Positions 56,796 to 64,000 of a stretch of DNA of 64,000 nucleotides are shown here, one piece after another. Numbering within the stretch: the first letter of the stretch is position 1; each line of letters begins with the position of its first letter. Both the position numbers and the translations under genes were made by a program. The stretch is from Nemophila menziesii (taxonomy: Eukaryota > Streptophyta > Magnoliopsida > Boraginales > Hydrophyllaceae). Location: contig JARWIR010000016.1 of the NCBI GenBank assembly GCA_029959085.1, positions 21,647,499 to 21,711,498 on the forward strand, read 5' to 3'. The notes beneath the pieces are model-generated. The model made no database searches and was not told the DNA's origin. It saw only the letters and a list, made by a program, of their open reading frames with translations.

Positions 56796-57422
56796 ATTAT
56801 TTCATGGACCTTTTGGATTTGTTAGAACCATCTCTGTTATGCTTTTTGTGTTGAGTGCTTTGGGTGTAGCCCAAAATGAATCCAAAAAGTTGTATGTGTT
56901 CATTTCTTGTGTTGTTCAATTCGCTTAATGCGATTTCATGGCCTCTTTATCCATAACTAGAAAACTTAATAACGGTTGAAATAGACAAATCAAAATAAAT
57001 CTAAATTCATATAACTTTTCAACAACCAAGACAAATTCATGAATTTGAAAAATCATGTATAATGAAAATACTGATAAATTTGAAAGATTGATGGCTCAAA
57101 TGAATGTACTGATAAATCTTTGGAATACATTGAATTTTGTCTTTTGTCTTTTAATATTTCTAGATAGCATTTAATTTACATAACTTATTGAGTAGTATAA
57201 ATAGCAAACTATTATTTGTAATATCATATCAGCAAAGTGAGAAAAAAACAAAAAAGCAAAGTGTCAAGTGTCAGTATTGTAAAAGGTTGTAGCCTGTAAA
57301 AATTATTATCAGAAATATAAGCATAGTATTTGAGTTGTATTTATCTTCTTTTCTTGTTCTTCACTACAATGGGACCAACAATAACAAACTCATTAATTCC
57401 TCCCATTTCTGTTTGAATTTTG

Positions 57423-57605
57423 CTAAAGATGTTCCAGTGTTTCTGGATGTGATTTTTTTATGTAGCTGAAGTTTTCTTCTTCGTGATGAAGAAGTTTACC
57501 TGGTAAGTTTGGCTCTTCAATCGTTTGGTAGTGAGTTTCACTTTCAAAAGATAGAGTTATGGTTCCATCCTTTGCATTCGGGTGGTTCCCTGAGTATACA
57601 TTCAT
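57423..57605 (-). other. Small unsupported ORF (60 codons)
   Basis: A 60-residue frame starting MNVYSGNHPNAKDGTITLSF, with normal-looking amino-acid composition. A possible splice donor (ccag|gtaaac) lies near 57500 on the minus strand. I recognise no domain and no neighbouring exon. It could be a first exon, a gene fragment or chance. Confidence 0.15.
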
Positions 57606-57839
57606 GCTGCATGGATGAGTAAATGATAGAAAAAAGGCTAATGATTGGGTTGTGAACGATAATAAGGTAGTGCAGCAATAAATTCAGTGGAAAGAAATTT
57701 AATAGTTGTGATTAGTTTCTAAAAAACAGGGGAGATTTTAGGAAGAAAGATCAAGAGGGAAGAGAGAGAACACATGCACACTATGGGGATAAACTACCAA
57801 CGGAAAGATGAAGGTAAAGAAAGAATCACATACACATCA

Positions 57840-58030
57840 ATGCTAAGACTAACAAATGACACATTTATGGACTATGGTAATACGTGAAAAAACAGAGAAA
57901 AAGTTGTGGTGCTTATTTAATAACCATAAAAACATTTTATATGTGGATATCGTTTTATTACAAGCTAAAAGTGTTATATGGAAAAAAAATAGAGAATGTG
58001 ATTCCTTAATGTCGGAGAAAATAAGAACTA
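57840..58030 (+). repeat. Second copy of the RLP1-upstream segment
   Basis: It contains tatgtggatatcgttttatt at 57940-57959, then acaagctaaaagtgttatatgg and gaatgtgattcctta, matching 23028-23096. No RLP coding sequence follows; an LTR follows instead. Confidence 0.65.
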
Positions 58031-58044
58031 TCAAAGTGGCTCTC

Positions 58045-58903
58045 TCATGTATTTAAAAAAAAAAAACTATGGTCGTAAAAATTGGTAATCATAAAAAATA
58101 GTATTTCAGACTGATAATATACTTAAAACAATATTACAAAGAACTGGAAAAGAAATAAAGCTTACAAGTAAATATTATAATACAAGTAATAGATCAATTT
58201 GTTAAAAATGATTTTTTGGTAAGATTGGATATTTTAATTGACGATTATTACTATTCAACTTATGCTCAAGAACAATTTAGAGAGAGATGTTTCAGAGATT
58301 TTTTGGTGTGTTTGAATTATGACTTGTATCTTTGCAAATGACTCAAACTATCCTTTTATAATAGTTGAGGCCTTGTTGAGACCTTCCAGAAAACGTCTGC
58401 ACTTAATGGATGGTCATAAAGACATTCACCATACAGACGAACGTTCCACAAATTTGAATATCGGGCATGAATCTAGACAATCTCCTTGTGGTAGGTTGGA
58501 GGATGAATCTGGACACTCTTTGTAACCTTTGTAACAGCCGAGTCTTTCTTACGCGAGTTTCAGAACGTTGGGGATGGGTGCATTCAATTCTGGGCGATTT
58601 CCTTCTTCTGATGAAATTTCGAACGTAGCCAATGAAGTGTATAAATACAATCCTTCAAAATAAGGTTTTATTTTAATTTTTTAATTCCCCAAGACTCCAC
58701 AACCATGACATGACCACCACCACCGTCACGGTAACCATTAGTGATGGAGTCGGGGCCAGACGAGTGGGTGGTGGTGGTGGTGGTGCACACGTGTGAGATA
58801 TTCCCATTACTCTTCATTTATAGAGTTTTGAGCCTTTTGAAAGATATGGAAGGGAAAACAATATAAACTACTATATTGTTTCCTCCATGGCCTATGTGGG
58901 ACA
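58045..58903 (-). mobile_element. Copia LTR, copy 2 (solo or truncated)
   Basis: It aligns with 33003-33667 across its length and is about 190 bp longer, partly through an insertion around 58380-58560 and a (ggt)n run at 58767-58784. It ends tgtgggaca like copy 1. A G-box CACGTG is at 58788-58793. No gag or primer-binding site is beside it. Confidence 0.6.
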
Positions 58904-58910
58904 AAGTATG

Positions 58911-59510
58911 TGATGTTTCTATATTTGTTATATATTAATCTAGGCCTGAGACATCGTTTTAGGTGTCTTTGATTAATTTCTAAGGTATTTTTTCCCGTTA
59001 TTAAATAATTTCTTCATGTCTTGATTTGAGAGTTTATTACTTTTATAGCATATTTGGTATAATTTGTATGTTAATGTAAAGCTCTTAAGGTTTATGGAAT
59101 ATAATTAGATGCCAAATCAATTTCAATGAGTTAAAGAAAGAAGATCCAAGAGGAATCAGGAGAAAAAATTGAATTAGGAAAGAAAAATCTGCCAAATCTG
59201 CAGTAACGTCCACTAAATTGAAGATCACTACAAATTGGATGAGATTTTGGAGGAGCCTTTAAAGGGTTAGATAGATCTCTTCGCTTCAATCGTTTTGATA
59301 TAAAGTACGCAAAATTTGGCCCAGTAACGAAGGAGATATGACCAAAACAGTGAGTAATGTTTATCATGTCCTATATTTTAGGAAAAAAAATTGAATTGGA
59401 CTTGGACTCCAATTACTTCCCTTCCACTCTAAGATTTCGACCTAGGGTTAGAAAACACCTATAAATACACCCTCTTATCATTGTAAAAATGTCATTGCTT
59501 GAATATTAAG
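58911..59510 (+). mobile_element. Truncated gypsy-type LTR
   Basis: It begins tgatgtttctatatttgtta, like the start of the solo LTR at 49224 (tgatgtctcatattttgtga), including a following gagacat. A TATA box, ctataaata, is at 59459-59467, followed by tacaccctc. The sequence stops being LTR-like at about 59510. Confidence 0.5.
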
Positions 59511-59765
59511 GGGGTGTATTTAACTTGGAGTCTGTTGGATTTTTTTGAATTTTAAAAGTTCAGAGGTATTCAATAAGATTTTAAAAAGTCTATTAAAATC
59601 TTGAGGTATTCAATTCGGATTTTAAAAACTTTGTGAAAATCTACATGTATTTAATCAAAACTATTTTAAATTTATTAAAATTTTAGGGTATTCAAAAGTT
59701 ATTTGGATTTTATAGAAGTTTAAGGTTTGAGTATAAATAAAAAAGCTTTCTACAAATTGAAGAAT
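59511..59765. repeat. gggggtgtattta repeat segment, probably a truncated MITE
   Basis: It opens with gggggtgtatttaacttgga and carries repeated (a)aaaatcttgaggtattcaat-type units. The expected inverted partner at the right is not seen. Confidence 0.4.
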
Positions 59766-59800
59766 ATATATATATGTGGGTATATATACATTATGTGAAG

Positions 59801-60378
59801 TGTTATGTTCTAATAGGCTGATTACTTATTGACGTGGCACATACGTGGCTTAATCTCGTGCGCTTGATCTTATTACCATCCAATGGATCTCATTCGCTCG
59901 TGGTCTTTGTCTCTTATATAAGGGAAAAAGGGTTGACCAAAGTCATAACCCTTACTCTCTCAACTTCCGCGTTCTCTCTCGCCTCTCTCATACACTAACC
60001 CTAGTTTTGTAGAAGATCAACCTCTGATTCTTCTTGTAATCGATTAGATAGCTTCTTGATTGTAATATCTCGTGTAAATTGTGATAATCATCTTGATTAA
60101 TCACTAGATAGCCTTATTCATTAGATTAGGGTTCGAGAGTTAGATTAGAAGTGGTATTCATTCGATTGTGTGGTTTGTATTGTAAGGTGAACTGAAATAT
60201 TGTATCTCTTGTGATTTCTAGTAGCCGAGCACCTCTCATCGGAGCTCAACGTGGATGTAGGTCTGATTTGGACTGAACCACGATAAAATTTGTGTTCTTA
60301 CTTTCTCGCTTTAATTTCTTGTGTTTGTGGTTATTGAGTGGTGTGATTTGAGATTAATATTGATAGAAAATTACAACA
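59801..60378 (+). repeat. 5' LTR of a Copia element
   Basis: 578 bp from TGTTATGTTC to TTACAACA, ending one base before the primer-binding site. A TATA box (cttatataaggg, about 59915-59926) is followed by a CT-rich leader with likely transcription start. The 3' LTR lies beyond the window, so the start is inferred from the TG end and promoter position. Confidence 0.8.
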
Positions 60379-60379
60379 G

Positions 60380-60391
60380 TGGTATCAGAGC
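60380..60391 (+). promoter_or_regulatory. Copia primer-binding site (initiator tRNA-Met)
   Basis: TGGTATCAGAGC is a perfect match to the plant Copia primer-binding site, directly after the 5' LTR. Confidence 0.93.
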
Positions 60392-60518
60392 TTGAGTATT
60401 AATCTTGGGCTATCAGATTAAGGTTTTCAAATCGGTGTTCTTGAAAAATTAGGGTTTCGCCTAATTTCATCTCGTGGGTTTTATTTCGATTTCTCTCCGT
60501 TCTTGTTTCAATCATACG

Positions 60519-63500
60519 ATGACTACCTCTACACGTATCGATATGTCCGTGTTCGATGGTAAGATGGATTTCGGTGTTTGGCAGAAAAAGATGAGGGTTC
60601 TACTCTCTCATCATAAAGTGGGAAGTGCTCTTATTGAGGACATTAAAGAGTGGCGTGAAGGAGAACTTGACAAAGAAGCACAAATCAAAGAAGAAGCATA
60701 TAATATCCTCTTCTTGAATCTTTCTGACTCTGTCATTCGACAAGTTGATGGTGCTGATACAGCTCTTGAGCTGTGGGGTAAACTCGAAACTCTCTATGCC
60801 TCTAAATCTGTTCCTAATCTTGCTTTCTTGAAAGGTTCTTTGTTTAATTATAAAATGGATGTTTCTAAATCTATTGATGAGAATTTAGATGAATTTACTA
60901 AGATGTCCCTTGTTCTGAAAGGAACTACTATGGCTTTAGATGACACTAGTAAATGTATGATTCTTTTGAATGCTATACCTGAATCTTTTCAAGTTGTGAA
61001 AGATGTGTTTCAATATGCTAGTACTGTCCCTACTTATGATCAAGTTGTTACTGCACTTAAGACCCGAGAAAATGAATTAAAGTCCCTTAAAAGAACTGGT
61101 ATTAACATGTATGTTAACCCTAGAACAGATACTACTCAATCACTTGACTTAGCTAAGAATAAGAAAGGTAAGAAAACCACTAGTTCTAAGAATAAAGAAA
61201 CTAGGAAGTGTTTTCATTGTGGGAAAGCTGGACATTTAAAGAAAAATTGCTATAAGTTGAAAAACAAGTTGAACAATAATGAATCTAATATTGCTAGTAT
61301 GCCTAAGACTACTGATGATGTATTTGAAGTCCTGAGTGTGAGCAATTTGTCTGAGCATGCTAGTTGGATACTTGATTCTGGTTGTACCTTTCACATGTGT
61401 CCCATACTTGAACTATTTCATGACTTGTCTTATGTGAACAATGAAACTGTATATATGGGGAATAACAACACTTGTGAGGTTAAAGGTATTGGGAAGATTA
61501 AATTGAGAATGGGTTCTGGGAAATGTATTGAATTGACTAATGTTAGATATATTCCTGATTTGAAAAGAAATTTAATTTCTTTGGGTGCTTTAGATGATCT
61601 TGGTTGTGTTTCCAATGTTTCTAAAGGTGTTATTCATGTTTATAAGAATGGTAAATTGCTTTTATCTGGTGTTAAACATGCTGGTCTATATGTTCTTGAT
61701 GGTACTCATATAGTTGGTTATGTGAATTCTGTTACTAATGCTTCATCTCAGGCAATCACTGAAAAGTGGCACTTAAGGCTAGGGCATATGAGTCAACAAG
61801 GACTCAGTGTCCTTAGCAAACAAGGTATGCTTGGAAAAGATGCAGTTGGGGACCTCCCCTTCTGTGAGACTTGTGTGTTGGGTAAACAACATAGGGTAAG
61901 TTTCAAGCCTGGAACTCATAATTCCAAGGCTTGTCTTGAATATGTTCATGCAGACCTTTGGGGTCCTGAGAGGTATGCTGCACATGGTAATTTCAAATAC
62001 TTCCTTTCTTTAGTTGATGACTTTAGTAGAAGGGTCTGGACCTTTTTACTTAAAACTAAAGATGAAACTTTTCAAAAAATCAAAGAATGGAAGTGTTTGG
62101 AAGAAAATCAAACTGGTTTAACTTTAAAAGTTTTGAGAACTAATAATGGTCTTGAATTTTGTAACACTGAGTTTGATTTATATTGTAAGACTAATGGAAT
62201 TCTGAGACACAGGACAGTTAGGCATACACCACAACAAAATGGTGTAGCTGAGAGGATGAACAGGACACTCCTTGAGAAAGTCAGATGTATGCTCTTCACC
62301 TCAGGCTTACCCAAAGAATTTTGGGGAGAAGCTCTTTATACAGCCACATACCTTGTTAATAGGAGTCCAAACAGGTCTATAGGACTTAAGACTCCTATGG
62401 AAATTTGGAAGGGGCAGAAACCAAATCTATCATTTCTTAAACCCTTTGGGTGTGCAGCTTATGCACACACAAAGGAGGGTAAGTTGGATCCTAGGTCTAT
62501 CAAATGCATAATGTTGGGTTATCAAAACCAACATGGTGTAAAGGGTTATAGACTATGGGAAAAAGACAGTAGGGGTTTCAAAGTTATTGTTAGTAGAGAT
62601 GTGATTTTTGATGAACTAACATTTCCTTTCAAAAATGGTACAGGTGATGATGGTTTACCTGAACCTGCACAACCTCAACAAGTGGTGGGAATAGAGAAAG
62701 AGGTGGAGTCTGAGTCTTCCAGTCCAGTTGATGATCATGGAGATGAACCAAACCCTCCCCATGATGAAGCTGAAGCTACTGAGGACAATGAGGGTGAGGA
62801 ACATCATCCTGAGTCTTCAACAGGGCAACTTCAGAACTATCAACTCACTAGAGATAGTACTAGAAGGGAAACCAGAGCTCCTTCAAGATACTCATATGCA
62901 GATCTAGTATATACAGCTTTGAATGCTTCAATTGAGGTCACAAACTCTGAACCAACATCCTATATGGATGCTATGGAGGCAGAGGATAGCATACAGTGGG
63001 AAAAAGCTATGAAGGAAGAGATTAAATCATTACATGATAATAACACCTGGATTCTCACTGAACTACCCCATAAACAAAAGGTGGTTGAGTGTAGGTGGTT
63101 GTTTAAGCTCAAAGAGGGCATCTCTGAGACTGACCCTCCAAGGTATAAAGCTAGGTTGGTGGCAAAAGGCTATACTCAAAGGGAAGGTATTGATTTCAAT
63201 GAAATTTTCTCTCCTGTGGTTAAGTTTAAGACTATTAGGGCTATGTTAGCTTTTGCTGCTTGTTATAACCTAGAAATTGAGCAATTAGATGTTAAGACTG
63301 CTTTTTTGCATGGTGACCTAGATGAAATAATTTTCATGAGACAACCTGAGGGTTTTATTGACCCTAAATTGCCTGATCATGTATGCTTGTTGAAAAAATC
63401 TCTTTATGGTTTAAAACAGTCCCCTAGACAATGGTATAAGAAGTTTGACTCATTTATGCTTAAATGTGACTATGTGAGATCTGATTATGATGCTTGCTTG

Positions 63501-64000
63501 TATCTATCTGTTAAAACTGATCATCATGTATATGTTTTACTCTATGTTGATGATATGCTCATTATTTCTAAGTCCCTTAAGTATATATCTGAGTTAAAGA
63601 GGAAACTTAGTAAGGAATTTGATATGAAAGACCTTGGAAATGCTAAGAAAATCTTAGGGATGATGATTGATAGAGATAGAGATAAATGCATGATTAAGCT
63701 TCACCAGGAACCTTATTTGAGAAAAGTAATTTCAAAATTTGGTAGCTTGAATTGCAAAAATGTTATGACTCCTTTGGCTGGTCATTTTGTTTTGTCTAAA
63801 CATTTGTGCCCCAAGTCTCAGTCTGATATTATTAAGATGGATACTGTCCCATATGCTAATGTTATAGGGTCCCTCATGTATGCCATGATTAGCACTAGAC
63901 CAGATTTGTCCTTTGCTATATCTCTATTGAGCAGGTACATGTCAAATCCTGGTTGGGATCATTGGTGTGCTCTTAAACATGTTCTTGCGTATGTTGGAAG
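60519..64000 (+). CDS. Copia gag-pol polyprotein, open to the end of the window
   Basis: One continuous frame of more than 1160 codons from ATG 60519, running off the window. It encodes gag (MTTSTRIDMSVFDGKMDFGV at the start), a zinc knuckle CFHCGKAGHLKKNC (about 230-243) and an aspartic protease with WILDSGCTFH (about 283-292). The integrase has its HHCC region (WHLRLGHMS to FCETCVLGK, about 417-458), first Asp at 479 (VHADLWGP) and Glu at 578 (NGVAERMNRTL). The reverse transcriptase has QLDVKTAFLHGDLDE and YVDD at 1009-1012. RNase H starts at the edge. The second catalytic integrase Asp is replaced: RTNNGLEF at 541-548 where RTDNG is expected. The frame is otherwise intact, with a good LTR promoter and primer-binding site, so this is a young insertion. 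It may still make gag, protease and RT, but integrase activity is doubtful. Confidence 0.93.
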   Translation, partial: MTTSTRIDMSVFDGKMDFGVWQKKMRVLLSHHKVGSALIEDIKEWREGELDKEAQIKEEAYNILFLNLSDSVIRQVDGADTALELWGKLETLYASKSVPNLAFLKGSLFNYKMDVSKSIDENLDEFTKMSLVLKGTTMALDDTSKCMILLNAIPESFQVVKDVFQYASTVPTYDQVVTALKTRENELKSLKRTGINMYVNPRTDTTQSLDLAKNKKGKKTTSSKNKETRKCFHCGKAGHLKKNCYKLKNKLNNNESNIASMPKTTDDVFEVLSVSNLSEHASWILDSGCTFHMCPILELFHDLSYVNNETVYMGNNNTCEVKGIGKIKLRMGSGKCIELTNVRYIPDLKRNLISLGALDDLGCVSNVSKGVIHVYKNGKLLLSGVKHAGLYVLDGTHIVGYVNSVTNASSQAITEKWHLRLGHMSQQGLSVLSKQGMLGKDAVGDLPFCETCVLGKQHRVSFKPGTHNSKACLEYVHADLWGPERYAAHGNFKYFLSLVDDFSRRVWTFLLKTKDETFQKIKEWKCLEENQTGLTLKVLRTNNGLEFCNTEFDLYCKTNGILRHRTVRHTPQQNGVAERMNRTLLEKVRCMLFTSGLPKEFWGEALYTATYLVNRSPNRSIGLKTPMEIWKGQKPNLSFLKPFGCAAYAHTKEGKLDPRSIKCIMLGYQNQHGVKGYRLWEKDSRGFKVIVSRDVIFDELTFPFKNGTGDDGLPEPAQPQQVVGIEKEVESESSSPVDDHGDEPNPPHDEAEATEDNEGEEHHPESSTGQLQNYQLTRDSTRRETRAPSRYSYADLVYTALNASIEVTNSEPTSYMDAMEAEDSIQWEKAMKEEIKSLHDNNTWILTELPHKQKVVECRWLFKLKEGISETDPPRYKARLVAKGYTQREGIDFNEIFSPVVKFKTIRAMLAFAACYNLEIEQLDVKTAFLHGDLDEIIFMRQPEGFIDPKLPDHVCLLKKSLYGLKQSPRQWYKKFDSFMLKCDYVRSDYDACLYLSVKTDHHVYVLLYVDDMLIISKSLKYISELKRKLSKEFDMKDLGNAKKILGMMIDRDRDKCMIKLHQEPYLRKVISKFGSLNCKNVMTPLAGHFVLSKHLCPKSQSDIIKMDTVPYANVIGSLMYAMISTRPDLSFAISLLSRYMSNPGWDHWCALKHVLAYVG

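Noticed and set aside
57423..57605. 60-residue minus-strand ORF as a real gene
   Set aside because: It is listed only as an unsupported ORF. There is no recognised domain, no partner exon and no duplicate to show conservation.
63034..63249. 71-residue plus-strand frame
   Set aside because: It is an out-of-frame shadow of the Copia gag-pol frame.

Overview
This is nuclear DNA from a flowering plant, almost certainly a eudicot. It is AT-rich and full of retrotransposons, with CYP71-type cytochrome P450 and Cf-9/Hcr9-type receptor-like protein (RLP) genes that contain spliceosomal introns. The species cannot be named from the sequence. I see only three plausible intact host genes. Nearly everything else is transposon sequence in various states of decay, or AT-rich spacer. 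I found no bacterial-type operon, CRISPR array, rRNA gene or functional tRNA gene.

Layout. 1-3.8 kb: minisatellite, a LINE fragment, a tRNA-type SINE and a Stowaway-like MITE. 3.8-7.5 kb: a decayed minus-strand LINE. 7.8-8.4 kb: a hAT-type MITE with a perfect 8-bp target duplication, about 210 bp upstream of a two-exon CYP71-like P450 (8646-10220). 10.6-12.9 kb: a dead plus-strand LINE 3' half. 13.2-14.4 kb: copy A of a long-inverted-repeat family with (ACC)n arms (copies B and C at about 35.6 and 55.7 kb). 14.8-19 kb: minus-strand LTR-retrotransposon remains, including a Ty3/gypsy protease region with its tRNA-Asp-type primer-binding site and LTR start. 19.9-21 kb: CCA-rich low-complexity DNA. 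21.75-22.8 kb: an element with ~310-320 bp terminal inverted repeats that carry near-perfect 23-nt palindromes.

23.2-40.7 kb is an RLP cluster. RLP1 (two exons, 1116 aa) and RLP2 (two exons, 961 aa) are close paralogues and a third RLP is a fragment (about 32.2-32.67 kb). LINEs, a Copia 5' end, MITEs and a SINE separate them. RLP1 differs from RLP2 mainly by three extra copies of an exact 147-bp, two-LRR unit. RLP2 carries a ~465-bp insertion in its single intron. Both proteins are predicted cell-surface receptors without a kinase. By family knowledge such proteins act in pathogen perception with adaptor kinases; their ligands cannot be inferred here.

41.1-45.4 kb is a young, probably non-autonomous Copia-like LTR element with matching 5-bp target duplications. 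47.4-53.1 kb is a decayed Copia element split by a gypsy-type solo LTR (TSD atctg). 53-59.8 kb holds a Tourist-like MITE, a second copy of a hAT MITE family, a SINE, inverted-repeat copy C and LTR fragments. 59.8-64.0 kb is the 5' LTR, primer-binding site and an open gag-pol frame of a Copia element that runs off the window. It looks young, but the second catalytic Asp of its integrase reads Asn.

All family names come from motifs read by eye, with no database search. Boundaries backed by target-site duplications are firm; the others are approximate.
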